NCBI RefSeq assembly: GCF_037081675.1
Contig: NZ_JAZAQL010000005.1
Location: forward strand, 272,664-336,663
Direction of reading: 5' to 3'
DNA from: Halorubellus litoreus
GTDB lineage: Archaea > Halobacteriota > Halobacteria > Halobacteriales > Natrialbaceae
DNA length: 64,000 nucleotides
The translations under genes were made by a program, and so were the position numbers. Below, piece after piece: positions 17,467 to 25,649 of the stretch. Every line of letters begins with the position of its first letter. The stretch's first letter is position 1. Under the pieces are notes generated by a model, which saw only the letters and a list, made by a program, of their open reading frames with translations, had not been told where the DNA came from and did no database searches.

Positions 17467-17880
17467 TCAGCCGACGAGGAGCTTCAGGGCGATGGCGAGC
17501 ACCGCGACCATCGACATGAACCACGCGCTCAACCCGACGGCGTGCGCGTTCCCGAGGCCGTGCGAGCGCCCGAGGTAGTACACGCCCCACGCGAGGTACG
17601 CGAGCACGAGCACGGCGACCGCGCCGACGAACACCATCGGGTCCGGGCCGAGGACGGCCGCCGCCGCGACGAACCCGATGATGACGAGCGCTGCGAGCGT
17701 CATCTTCGGGTCCACGCGCACGCCGCGCTGCGACCCCGCGCCGACCGCGATACCGCGGGCCTTCACGCCGAGCGTGTGACTGTACGCCCGAACCGCCTGC
17801 GCTCGTGTCACGAGCACGAACACCGCCGCGAGCAACGCCACCATCACGAGCGTGCTCGCGACGAACGCACCATTAGCCAT
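17467..17880 (-). CDS. Four-helix membrane protein, first gene of the minus-strand operon
   Basis: A 137-aa protein with about four hydrophobic helices and YYLGRSHGLGNAHAVGLSAW near the third loop. ATG 17880 (start MANGAFVAST) is chosen over the upstream ATG at 17913 because the hydrophobic segment then begins normally near the N-terminus. The region upstream carries the AT-rich stretch atatcacata. Its place at the head of the oxidase-facing operon suggests a membrane role in respiration; function is unknown. Confidence 0.65.
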   Translation of the reverse strand: MANGAFVASTLVMVALLAAVFVLVTRAQAVRAYSHTLGVKARGIAVGAGSQRGVRVDPKMTLAALVIIGFVAAAAVLGPDPMVFVGAVAVLVLAYLAWGVYYLGRSHGLGNAHAVGLSAWFMSMVAVLAIALKLLVG

Positions 17881-17987
17881 GATATCACATACCACATCGA
17901 GGTTCGGGCTCAAATGTGTTTCCCTCGCCCGGATGCTCGACCCCGCAAGCGATCAGCGCCGACGGTACCCGCCACCGACCGCTCCGC

Positions 17988-18290
17988 TCACTCCTGCTGG
18001 GCGAGTCGTCGCTCGTGCTTCTCCGCACCGATACTCAGCCCGGCCTTCGCCTGGTCGGCACTGTCGAACTCGAGATCCTCGACGGGGACGTCGTGGACGT
18101 CGTCGTACGCTTCGAGGACGTACGTGTGGTAGTACTGGACGGCTCGCCGCGCGTTCTGCGCCGGACTCCCGCTGAGGACGTCCGTCGTCAACGCCAGGTG
18201 CACGACCTCCGGGTACGGGAGGCCGAGCACTTCCTGAGCCGCCGTGATCGCCTCGTGATCCTCGTCGCGGATGCGCACTGGCTCCGACAT
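17988..18290 (-). CDS. Small acidic protein, possible ribbon-helix-helix regulator
   Basis: A 100-aa protein. The N-terminal part (VRIRDEDHEAITAAQEVLGL) has a short strand followed by two helices, as in ribbon-helix-helix DNA-binding proteins and many antitoxins; the rest (SADQAKAGLSIG and on) is helical. No toxin gene is adjacent. A reverse-strand TATA-like box (cttaacg, 18314-18320) sits 24-30 bases before the ATG at 18290, and directly upstream of it are three TGTAAC copies spaced by 10 and 20 bases. This pattern fits autoregulation. The fold call is by eye only. Confidence 0.5.
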   Translation of the reverse strand: MSEPVRIRDEDHEAITAAQEVLGLPYPEVVHLALTTDVLSGSPAQNARRAVQYYHTYVLEAYDDVHDVPVEDLEFDSADQAKAGLSIGAEKHERRLAQQE

Positions 18291-18320
18291 ACGCAGCGAT
18301 AACCCAACCATCCCGTTAAG

Positions 18321-18356
18321 TGTAACGAACTGTAACAGCGCGTTTCGGAGTGTAAC
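18321..18356. promoter_or_regulatory. Three helically phased TGTAAC repeats upstream of the small regulator gene
   Basis: Identical hexamers start at 18321, 18331 and 18351, that is 10 and 20 bases apart and so on one face of the helix. They abut the TATA-like box of the minus-strand gene at 17988-18290, where haloarchaeal regulators commonly bind. Confidence 0.55.
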
Positions 18357-18824
18357 GCCAGGTGCTCTCGACCTTTCACCACCAGTACCACGCCCCGACC
18401 CGCCACCCCAACCGCCAGCACCCCCCAGCACCCACCACCAACCACTAAGTTATGTTGCGAGAACGCAGTACTGCAACGGGATAGCTCTAATCAAATCTGG
18501 TATTGTTTATAAAAGAATGATGGCTCCCCGCGGGGTTCTACAAAGGAGATTACATCACCTGAATGCGTCAACAGCAGGGTCGTCACATTGTTCAAAGATT
18601 CCGTGATGATTCCTCGGCGGTGCATCTTGAACCCCCGCGAGAGGCGTGAAGGAGGCTATGACGGGCCTCCATACTCTCCGTTTCCCAACTCCCGATGACC
18701 GTGAATTTCAGCGGCTCAGGCAAGAGAAGATCGACAATCAAGCCAAACTGCGACAGGTTAATGGGACTCAGAGGGGGATTTATTGTTGGCTGATATTTAT
18801 AACTGGAGAGGGCATTGACGGGGT
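18357..18824. other. Low-GC intergenic stretch, start of the accessory islet
   Basis: No convincing gene. From about 18450 the composition becomes much less GC-rich. A strong TATA-like string, tttataaaag (18508-18517), has no clear gene behind it and could drive a short RNA. A frame from 18658 to 18885 (75 codons) overlaps the following gene by about 60 bases, has no recognisable family and is not annotated. Confidence 0.4.
18791..18805 (+). promoter_or_regulatory. TATA box of the HEPN-like gene
   Basis: The string gatatttataactgg lies 20-34 bases before the ATG at 18825 and decides that start. Confidence 0.6.
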
Positions 18825-19757
18825 ATGCGTGATTCCAGCCGTCAAATATTGGACGAAAAAGTTGACGAGTTTATCAAAACGATAGACGAAGGCAACCTAG
18901 TCAAAGACGAAGGGACCGAGAATATTCTTGGATTAGAGGGGTACCATCTCTTACCGGGAGATCTTCCACTTCACGAGTTCTACATGGACGAACTGCATTA
19001 CTTTTCAAAATGCTTGATTGATTCCGCTCTCAAAACCCACACCAACGCCAAAACCACTGACTTTAGTGCTTATTGGGGCTGGACAGCGGCGCTGGTGAGT
19101 CACACCGAACGAAATCAGGATTTTGAGAGGTATCAGGAAATCCTTAGAGATTACTACTATCTTGTCCACTCTGCTCTCGTATCAGAACGACATTCCCGTC
19201 TTGTCCGGGAGAACCATGATCTTCATATGACTCTCTCAAGACTCAACCCTAGTTTGGAAGAAGTCACCAGAGGCTCTGGACTGCCTTTGGCCGCAACCTT
19301 TGGATTTTCCGTATTAGAAGGACTACTAAAACGTCGCTGTAGCGACCTAAGCCCCGATACTGGTATTAATGTCTGGAGCGGTTTTGAGAAGTTGATTGAT
19401 GATTCTGATGTCTCACCAGTCGTGAAAGAAGTTTTACAAACGATAGACGACCTCGATAGATACGACCGGCAAGTACTGGAGCGTAAAATGTCTGGAGTCC
19501 CCGATTTATCCGATAAGGATAGTTTGCTGTGGCTAGTCAAAGAACAGCGCAATTACAACGTCCACGGGGAGGGAAGCACACAGGCGATTGGTTCTCTTGT
19601 TCTAACCCTGTGTTCGTTAGTGCTTCTTGACGAACTTGCAACCTGCAACTACCAAGAAACACGAACAGAGGTTCTACAGGATATGCAACACAGCCAAAGC
19701 ACGCCGATGATACACTCGAAGTCTCCGAGAGCGTTTTATCCTGTTGAAGTTCTCTAA
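18825..19757 (+). CDS. Orphan protein with a C-terminal HEPN-like R-x4-H motif
   Basis: A 310-aa protein with much lower GC content and less acidic composition than its neighbours, so probably acquired. The N-terminal two thirds are not recognised. The C-terminal third is helical and contains EQRNYNVHGEG with Arg242 and His247, the R-x4-H catalytic signature of HEPN ribonucleases (RN followed by H, then G, is the ApeA-like form), preceded by a long helix (DKDSLLWLVK). HEPN proteins of this type are often RNA-cleaving effectors in defence or toxin-antitoxin systems, but many serve other roles. No antitoxin or nucleotidyltransferase partner is adjacent. Start ATG is supported by the TATA box at 18791-18805. 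The domain call rests on motif and helix pattern only. Confidence 0.6.
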   Translation: MRDSSRQILDEKVDEFIKTIDEGNLVKDEGTENILGLEGYHLLPGDLPLHEFYMDELHYFSKCLIDSALKTHTNAKTTDFSAYWGWTAALVSHTERNQDFERYQEILRDYYYLVHSALVSERHSRLVRENHDLHMTLSRLNPSLEEVTRGSGLPLAATFGFSVLEGLLKRRCSDLSPDTGINVWSGFEKLIDDSDVSPVVKEVLQTIDDLDRYDRQVLERKMSGVPDLSDKDSLLWLVKEQRNYNVHGEGSTQAIGSLVLTLCSLVLLDELATCNYQETRTEVLQDMQHSQSTPMIHSKSPRAFYPVEVL

Positions 19758-19928
19758 CCCGGGTTGCGCAATCCGTTACAGAAATTAGCACTGTTAACTC
19801 TGACTCTCAGCCAGAATTTTCGCAGAGGTGGTTACTTAAAATTCGCTTGCTGGCGCTCGGCGATGTTCTAACTGGTGGGGATTACTGCATCGAGTTGGTT
19901 GTTCCCTCTCCCCGCTCGATGCGCTGGT
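19758..19928. other. Low-GC intergenic stretch after the HEPN-like gene
   Basis: No gene seen. A TATA-like string ttacttaaaattc occurs around 19831-19843 without a credible downstream start. Confidence 0.35.
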
Positions 19929-20105
19929 TCACTCAGCTTCACACACTACCTCACGGAGTTCCGCGTAGAGTTCCAGAGGGTTCTCCCGTAGTTCCACGTC
20001 AGTCGTGAGTTCCTCCTCGACCTTCCGTCGAACTAGGAAAACAGCTTGGTAACAGAGTCTCCCATCGATGTTTCGTGCGCTCGATGTGTAATGGATCGGT
20101 AGATT
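19929..20105 (-). pseudogene. C-terminal fragment of an unrecognised haloarchaeal protein
   Basis: Read on the minus strand, a clean acidic coding pattern of about 58 codons runs down to a TGA at 19929-19931. It contains RLCYQAVFLVRRKVEEEL, then TTDVELRENPLELYAELR. Above it the same frame meets a TAG at 20106-20108 but stays open further, to about 20310, in less convincing sequence. I read this as a decayed gene end inside the islet. The parent family is not recognised. Confidence 0.45.
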
Positions 20106-20397
20106 CTAGGATGTGGCATGTCTCCTTAGGAGTGAATCCCCATACAGTTCTGTGGTGCGACAGGAAAAGCAGCCCCGCAGTTCAAGTGAAAGTGCCGAAA
20201 GGACAAAACCCGGATACAGATCCGGGGTCAGTTCCTTGAGAAACGTGTGCGGCGCAAGCGGGTTGGGGCGGATTTGAACTGAAGCAGACGTGCTCTCCCT
20301 GCGTTCGCTGCGCGCGACTGCTAGGGTTCAAATCACGCCATCAACGTTCTCCCACGAACGCGACTCGCTACGCTCGTCGATCTGTTCGCGCGAGAAG
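20106..20397. other. Scar region between the pseudogene and tRNA-Val
   Basis: Contains the 20-bp copy of the tRNA-Val 3' end (20260-20279), a small hairpin made of cccggat and atccggg (about 20209-20226), and a second T-arm-like string ggttcaaatc around 20325. No intact gene. It looks like remains of an integrated element. Confidence 0.45.
20260..20279 (-). repeat. Direct repeat of the tRNA-Val 3' end (att-like)
   Basis: Twenty bases are identical to 20399-20418, the acceptor and T-arm part of tRNA-Val. The spacing is 139 bases. Site-specific integrases of archaeal elements use tRNA 3' ends, and such duplicates mark one border of an insertion. Confidence 0.7.
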
Positions 20398-20471
20398 TGG
20401 GTTGGGGCGGATTTGAACCGCCGGCCTCCTCCATGTCAAGGAGGTGTCATAACCAACTAGACCACCAACCC
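20398..20471 (-). tRNA. tRNA-Val (anticodon GAC)
   Basis: Reading the minus strand, the acceptor arm GGGTTGG pairs with CCAACCC, the anticodon stem CCTCC pairs with GGAGG around the loop TTGACAT (anticodon GAC), and the T arm GGCGG-TTCAAAT-CCGCC is complete. The discriminator is A and CCA is not encoded. No intron. A TATA-like stretch (cttttttaacg on the minus strand, about 20513-20523) lies about 42-52 bases upstream. The 3' end is duplicated at 20260-20279. Confidence 0.95.
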
Positions 20472-20557
20472 AGGTGGCGTCGGTCTTCCCTGCACTCGTT
20501 CGTTGCCCGGGACGTTAAAAAAGGGTTTCGAATCGGTCGCCGTGTGGTGAATCGTCG

Positions 20558-21277
20558 CTACCGGGTCACGTGCACCGGCACCTCGACGGATTCCGTCGCG
20601 CCCGCATCGTCGGTCACCGACAGCGTCACCCGGTAGTTCCCGCGCCGTCGGAACACGTGCTCGGTGACCGCGCCAGACCGCGTCCCCCCGCGGAACCGCC
20701 ACTCGTAGCCCACGACGTCCCCGTCCTCGTCCCACGAGTCCCGAGCGTCGAACGTCACCCGCTCACCCACGCGAACGATGTACCCGTCGTCGTACGTCCG
20801 CGCCGGCGACACGTCGTGCACCGGCGTCGGCGGCTCGTTGTCCCGGTCGCGCCCGAGCACGTGGAGGTCGACGCTCGCGGACGCGGCTCGGCCCGCTTCG
20901 TCCGTCACCGCGAGCACGACGGGCTCGACGCCGCCGGCGCGCTCGAACGCGTGATGCACGCGCTCGCCGTCGATGGCTTCACCAGCAACCGTCCACGTGT
21001 AGGATTCGACCGGCGCCGTCGACTCGGTGCCCGAGGCGTCGAAGGTGAGTGCGTCGCCCGCGCGCACGACGAGGTCACCGTCCTCGCGTCGGGCGCCGAC
21101 GACCGCTATGTCGGGGTGGACGTGGTCGCGACCGCAGTCCTCGCCCGGCGCGTTCCGGCCTGATTCTCCTGGTTCGTCGCCGGGCGTGCGGTCGAGGACG
21201 CCGAGACCGGTCGCGCCGGCGGCCGCGGTACCGGCGTGTTCGAGGACGCTCCGTCGAGTCAGCGTGCGTTCGAGCAT
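20558..21277 (-). CDS. Tat-exported protein with two PKD domains
   Basis: A 239-aa secreted protein. The N-terminus carries a twin-arginine-like signal (LTRRSVLEHAGTAAAGATG), and two PKD-type beta domains (about 65-150 and 160-239) end in patterns such as YRVTLSVTDDAG. There is no enzymatic domain, so it is likely an exposed adhesive or structural protein. ATG 21277 is preferred over 21310 because the RR motif then lies at residues 8-9, which suits a Tat signal. Confidence 0.75.
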   Translation of the reverse strand: MLERTLTRRSVLEHAGTAAAGATGLGVLDRTPGDEPGESGRNAPGEDCGRDHVHPDIAVVGARREDGDLVVRAGDALTFDASGTESTAPVESYTWTVAGEAIDGERVHHAFERAGGVEPVVLAVTDEAGRAASASVDLHVLGRDRDNEPPTPVHDVSPARTYDDGYIVRVGERVTFDARDSWDEDGDVVGYEWRFRGGTRSGAVTEHVFRRRGNYRVTLSVTDDAGATESVEVPVHVTR

Positions 21278-21400
21278 GACGCCGACGCTGGCCGCCCCAT
21301 CCGCCTTCAACCCTCGGCGCCGCGCGGTCGGGTCCCTCGCGGCCCAATCGCGACCCAGTCGCGTGGCGTGCTAGCATCCGACGATGCCTCGCACCGTCGA

Positions 21401-21430
21401 TACGCTTAAGTGAATGTACGGATTTGTACA
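21401..21430 (+). promoter_or_regulatory. trp promoter with two TGTAC boxes
   Basis: A TATA-like string (tacgcttaagtg, 21401-21412) is followed at once by TGTACG (21415-21420) and the perfect palindrome TGTACA (21425-21430), ten bases apart. TGTACA is the TRP-box consensus bound by the archaeal regulator TrpY in Methanothermobacter, as far as I recall. Position between the TATA box and the likely transcript start suits repression. The leader to the ATG at 21464 is about 30 bases. Confidence 0.5.
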
Positions 21431-21463
21431 TCGTAAGACGAAGCCGTTCATTAGTGATTCACT

Positions 21464-22495
21464 ATGCAGGACTACATCGAGCGCGTGACCGACGGCACCG
21501 ACCTCACACAGGACCAGGCCCGCGACGCCGCCACCGCGGTGTTCGAGGACGCCACCGACGCACAGATCGGCGCGCTGCTCTCGGGGCTCCGCGCGAAGGG
21601 CGAGACCGAGGCCGAGATCGCCGGGTTCGCCGAAGGGATGCGCGACGCCGCCCGAACCATCCAGCCCGACCGCGCCCCGCTCGTCGACACGTGCGGGACC
21701 GGCGGCGACGACTACGACACCATCAACGTCTCCACCACGAGCGCGATGGTCGCCGCCGGCGCCGGCGTCCCCGTCGCCAAACACGGCAACTACTCCGTCT
21801 CCTCCTCCTCCGGCAGCGCCGACGTCCTCGAGGAGGCCGGCGTCGACGTCGACGCGGAACCGCCGGCGGTCGAATCCCAGATAGAGGCCGACGGCGTCGG
21901 CTTCATGCTCGCGACCGTCTTCCACCCCGCGATGAAGGCCGTCATCGGCCCGCGGAAGGAACTCGGGATGCGCACCGTGTTCAACGTCCTCGGGCCGCTC
22001 ACGAACCCGGCGGGCGCGAACGCGCAGGTCGTCGGCGTCTACGACCCCGACCTCGTCCCCGTCCTCGCGAGAGCGCTCGCGCGGATGGACGTCGAGCGCG
22101 CGCTCGTCGTCCACGGCAGCGGCATGGACGAGATAGCCATCCACGACGAGACCGTCGTCGCCGAGGTCACCGGCGACGAGATATCCGAGTACACGCTCAC
22201 GCCCGAAGACCTCGGCCTCGAACGCGCCCCCGTCGAGGCGGTCGCCGGCGGCACGCCCACCGAGAACGCCGCGGACATGACGGGCATCCTCGAAGGTGAC
22301 GTGACGGGCGCGAAGCGAGACATCATCCTCGCGAACGCGGGCGCCGCCATCTACGTCGCCGGCGAGGCCGAGTCGCTCACGGACGGCGTCGCGGCGGCGC
22401 GCGAGGCCATCGAGTCCGGCGCGGCCGCGTCGAAGCTCGCGGACCTCCAGGGCGAGGCATCGACCGCCGCGACGGCCGAAGCGGGCGCGGACTAG
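21464..22495 (+). CDS. trpD: Anthranilate phosphoribosyltransferase
   Basis: Second step of tryptophan synthesis: anthranilate plus PRPP gives phosphoribosylanthranilate. The 343-aa protein has the family signatures CGTGGDDYDTINVSTTSA (PRPP loop) and AKHGNYSVSSSSGSADVLE, and NVLGPLTNPA in the middle. It is the first gene of the trpDFEG operon; trpF starts two bases after its stop. Confidence 0.95.
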   Translation: MQDYIERVTDGTDLTQDQARDAATAVFEDATDAQIGALLSGLRAKGETEAEIAGFAEGMRDAARTIQPDRAPLVDTCGTGGDDYDTINVSTTSAMVAAGAGVPVAKHGNYSVSSSSGSADVLEEAGVDVDAEPPAVESQIEADGVGFMLATVFHPAMKAVIGPRKELGMRTVFNVLGPLTNPAGANAQVVGVYDPDLVPVLARALARMDVERALVVHGSGMDEIAIHDETVVAEVTGDEISEYTLTPEDLGLERAPVEAVAGGTPTENAADMTGILEGDVTGAKRDIILANAGAAIYVAGEAESLTDGVAAAREAIESGAAASKLADLQGEASTAATAEAGAD

Positions 22496-22497
22496 CG

Positions 22498-23184
22498 ATG
22501 ACGCGCACGAAGGTCTGTGGACTGACGCGCGAGGCGGACGTCGACCAGGCGGTCGACGCCGGCGCGGACGCGCTCGGGTTCGTCGTCGACGTCCCCGTGG
22601 ACACGCCCCGGGAACTCGCCGCGGAGCGCGCCGCGGAACTCGTCGGTCGCGTCCCGCCGTTCGCGACGACCGTGCTGGTGACGATGCCGACCGCACCGCA
22701 GCGCGCGGTCGACCTCGTCGCGCGCGTCGACCCGGACGTCGTCCAGTGCCACGGCGACCTGTCGCCGGGCGACGTCGCGTACCTCCGGTCGCGCGTCGAC
22801 GCTCGCGTCCTGAAGGCCGTGGACGCGGACGACGTCGAGACCGCGAGGCGGTACGCGGACGTCGTGGACGCACTCCTCGTGGACTCCGCGGACGCGGACG
22901 GCGGCGGCGGCACGGGCGAGACCCACGACTGGGAGCGGACGCGCGACGCCGTTCGCGACCTCGACGCGCCGGTCGTCCTCGCGGGCGGGTTGACGCCGGG
23001 GAACGTCGCGAGCGCCATCGACGTCGTCGACCCGTTCGCGGTGGACGTCGCCAGCGGCGTCGAAGCCAGCGGTGGCGTGAAGGACCACGACCGCGTCCGC
23101 GAGTTCGTCGACGCGGTCGGTGCGGCGACGCGCGCAGCACGCGAGGACGCCGCCGGCGACGTCGACGACGAGGTGGCGGCGTGA
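22498..23184 (+). CDS. trpF: Phosphoribosylanthranilate isomerase
   Basis: Third step of tryptophan synthesis, an Amadori rearrangement in a TIM barrel. The 228-aa protein starts with KVCGLT, where Cys is the general base, and ends the barrel with VASGVEASGGVKDHDRV. Its stop overlaps the trpE GTG start. Confidence 0.95.
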   Translation: MTRTKVCGLTREADVDQAVDAGADALGFVVDVPVDTPRELAAERAAELVGRVPPFATTVLVTMPTAPQRAVDLVARVDPDVVQCHGDLSPGDVAYLRSRVDARVLKAVDADDVETARRYADVVDALLVDSADADGGGGTGETHDWERTRDAVRDLDAPVVLAGGLTPGNVASAIDVVDPFAVDVASGVEASGGVKDHDRVREFVDAVGAATRAAREDAAGDVDDEVAA

Positions 23185-24926
23185 CCGACGACCGCGCGGC
23201 GGGTGACAGCGACGCGAGCGACGAGTCGACGGACGGCGTCTCGCTGGCGCCGGACCGCGAGTCCTTCGGGACGATCGCCGAGCACGCGCTCCGCGACGGC
23301 GGCCCCGCGGTGGTGCGTGCGAGCGTCGAACTGGACGTCGACGTCACGCCGCTTGGCGCGTACGCGGCGCTGACGGGGCGGACCGCGGACCCGCCGGGGA
23401 GCGACGACGACTACGCGTTCCTCCTGGAGAGCGCGGAGAAGGTCGCGTCGAGCGACCCGGCGGGCGCGTTCCGGCCGAGTGCGGCCGCCGACGAGGACGA
23501 CGACGCGAGCCGGCACGCGCGCTACTCGTTCGTCGGGTACGACCCGGCGGCGGTCGTCACCGTCGACGGGCGCGACGTGGACGTGGACGTCCTCGGGAGC
23601 GACCGGTACGAGGACCTCGTCGACCCCGAGGGCGCGCTCGCCGACGCGGCCGCGACCGACGACGGTCCCGGCGAGTCGTCCGCGGACGTCTTCGACCGAC
23701 TGCGGGCGGCGATGCCCGACGCGGAGACCGCGGGCTTCCCGACCGGGGACCGCCAGCATCTCCAGGGCGGACTCGTCGGGTTCGTCGGGTACGACGCGGT
23801 GTACGACGCGTTCCTCGACGAGGTCGGCGTCGACCGTCCGGAATCGCGGTTCCCGGACGCGCAGTTCGTGCTGTCGACGAAGACGCTCGTGTTCGACGAC
23901 GTCGCCGAGTCGCTCGAACTCGTGTTCACGCCCGTGCTCTCGCCCGAGGAGGACCCCGGGGCCGTCTACGACGTCCTCGAGGGCGAGGCCGAGCGCGTCA
24001 GCGAGTGCCTCGCGAACGCCGACGCCCTGGAGACGGGCGGGTTCGTTCGCGAGCGCGAACGCGCCGGGAGCCGCGAGGCGTACGAGGAGTCGGTCGCGAA
24101 GGCGAAGGAGCACGTGCTCGACGGCGACGTCTACCAGGCCGTGCTCTCGCGGACGCGGGAACTCGACGGCGACGTGGACGCGCTCGGGCTCTACGAGAGC
24201 TTGCGCGAAGTGAACCCGTCGCCGTACATGTACCTGCTCGGGCACGACGACCTGGACGTCGTCGGCGCGAGCCCGGAGACGCTCGTCTCGGTCCGGGGCG
24301 ACGAGGTCGTCGCGAACCCCATCGCGGGCACCATCGAGCGCGGCGACAGCCCCGTCGAGGACCGCGCCCTCGCCGGCGAACTGCTCGCGGACGCGAAGGA
24401 GCGCGCCGAGCACACGATGCTCGTCGACCTCGCGCGGAACGACGTCCGGCGCGTGAGCGAGTCGGGGAGCGTGCGCGTCGAGGAGTTCATGAACGTCCTC
24501 AAGTACAGTCACGTCCAGCACATCGAGTCCACCGTCACGGGCGAGCTCGCGCCAGATGCGGACGCGTTCGACGCCACCCGTGCGAGCTTCCCCGCGGGGA
24601 CGCTCTCGGGCGCGCCGAAGATCCGCGCGATGGAGGTCGTGGACGCGCTCGAGGAGGACCCGCGGGGCGTCTACGGCGGCGGCGTCGGGTACTACTCGTG
24701 GACGGGCGACGCGGACGTCGCCATCGTCATCCGGACCGCGACCGTCGAGGACGAGGGCGAGTTCGACCGCGTCACCGTACGCGCCGGTGCGGGCGTCGTC
24801 GCGGACAGCGACCCGGCGAGCGAGTACGAGGAGACGGAACAGAAGATGCAGGGCGTCCTCGACGCGCTCGACCGCATCACGACCGAACCCGAGGACGACG
24901 TCCCGCCACCGGAGGTGTCGCGATGA
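23181..24926 (+). CDS. trpE: Anthranilate synthase component I
   Basis: Chorismate-binding subunit of anthranilate synthase, 581 aa. The catalytic C-terminal domain (about 295-570) has the conserved AGTIERG, EHTMLVDLARND, GTLSGAPKIRAME and RAGAGVVADS blocks. The GTG at 23181 overlaps the trpF stop (GTGA), and homology begins soon after, while the frame upstream is a shadow of trpF. Its own stop overlaps trpG (ATGA). With trpG it makes anthranilate from chorismate and glutamine. Confidence 0.95.
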   Translation: MTDDRAAGDSDASDESTDGVSLAPDRESFGTIAEHALRDGGPAVVRASVELDVDVTPLGAYAALTGRTADPPGSDDDYAFLLESAEKVASSDPAGAFRPSAAADEDDDASRHARYSFVGYDPAAVVTVDGRDVDVDVLGSDRYEDLVDPEGALADAAATDDGPGESSADVFDRLRAAMPDAETAGFPTGDRQHLQGGLVGFVGYDAVYDAFLDEVGVDRPESRFPDAQFVLSTKTLVFDDVAESLELVFTPVLSPEEDPGAVYDVLEGEAERVSECLANADALETGGFVRERERAGSREAYEESVAKAKEHVLDGDVYQAVLSRTRELDGDVDALGLYESLREVNPSPYMYLLGHDDLDVVGASPETLVSVRGDEVVANPIAGTIERGDSPVEDRALAGELLADAKERAEHTMLVDLARNDVRRVSESGSVRVEEFMNVLKYSHVQHIESTVTGELAPDADAFDATRASFPAGTLSGAPKIRAMEVVDALEEDPRGVYGGGVGYYSWTGDADVAIVIRTATVEDEGEFDRVTVRAGAGVVADSDPASEYEETEQKMQGVLDALDRITTEPEDDVPPPEVSR

Positions 24927-25597
24927 GGGTCCTGTTCGTCGACAACTTCGACTCGTTCACGTACAACCTCGTCGAGTACGTCGAATCGTCGCTGCTCGCG
25001 ACGCGCCCCGCCGCGGACGTCGCGGTCGAGGTCGTCCGGAACACCGCGACCGTCGACGACGTCCGCGCGTTCGACCCGGACGCCATCGTCGTCTCGCCGG
25101 GGCCGGGGCACCCGAAGAACGAGCGCGACGTCGGCGTGACGATGGACGTCTTCCGCGACGTCAGCCCGGACGTGCCGACGCTCGGCGTCTGCCTCGGGCT
25201 CGAAGCCGCGGTCTACGAGTACGGCGGGACGGTCGGTCGTGCGCCCGAGCCAGTCCACGGGAAGGCGTGGCCGATCGCGCACGACGGCCGCGGCGTCTTC
25301 GCGGGCATCGAGCAGGGGTTCTCCGCTGGCCGCTATCACTCGCTCGTCGCGAGCGAGATCCCCGAGTGCTTCGAGGTGTCGGCGACGACCGACCACAGCG
25401 ACGAGGGGCCGAGCGGCGTGGACGTCGCGACCGACGGCGGCGTCCGCGCGGGCGCGGCGCGCGGCGACGGCGACGCGCTCGTCATGGGCGTCCGCCACCG
25501 CGAACACCCCATCTCGTGCGTGCAGTTCCACCCGGAGTCGGTACTCACGGGTCGGGGACACGACGTCGTCGAGAACTTCCTCTCGCTCGTCGACTGA
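24923..25597 (+). CDS. trpG: Anthranilate synthase component II (glutamine amidotransferase)
   Basis: A 224-aa class I amidotransferase that supplies ammonia to TrpE. The triad is visible as Cys in GVCLGLEA, and His and Glu in QFHPES. The residues after the nucleophile are LE rather than the usual HQ, a small departure near the glutamine pocket. It is the last gene of the operon. Confidence 0.93.
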   Translation: MRVLFVDNFDSFTYNLVEYVESSLLATRPAADVAVEVVRNTATVDDVRAFDPDAIVVSPGPGHPKNERDVGVTMDVFRDVSPDVPTLGVCLGLEAAVYEYGGTVGRAPEPVHGKAWPIAHDGRGVFAGIEQGFSAGRYHSLVASEIPECFEVSATTDHSDEGPSGVDVATDGGVRAGAARGDGDALVMGVRHREHPISCVQFHPESVLTGRGHDVVENFLSLVD

Positions 25598-25649
25598 CCG
25601 CGTCGACCGTCCGCTGAGAGGATTGCTCCGCTACGTCTTCGGTGAGTCC

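Noticed and set aside
18658..18885. Small gene before the HEPN-like gene
   Set aside because: Overlaps the next start by about 60 bases, has no promoter of its own and no recognisable family.
20260..20340. A second tRNA gene next to tRNA-Val
   Set aside because: Only acceptor and T-arm fragments are present. There is no D arm or anticodon stem.
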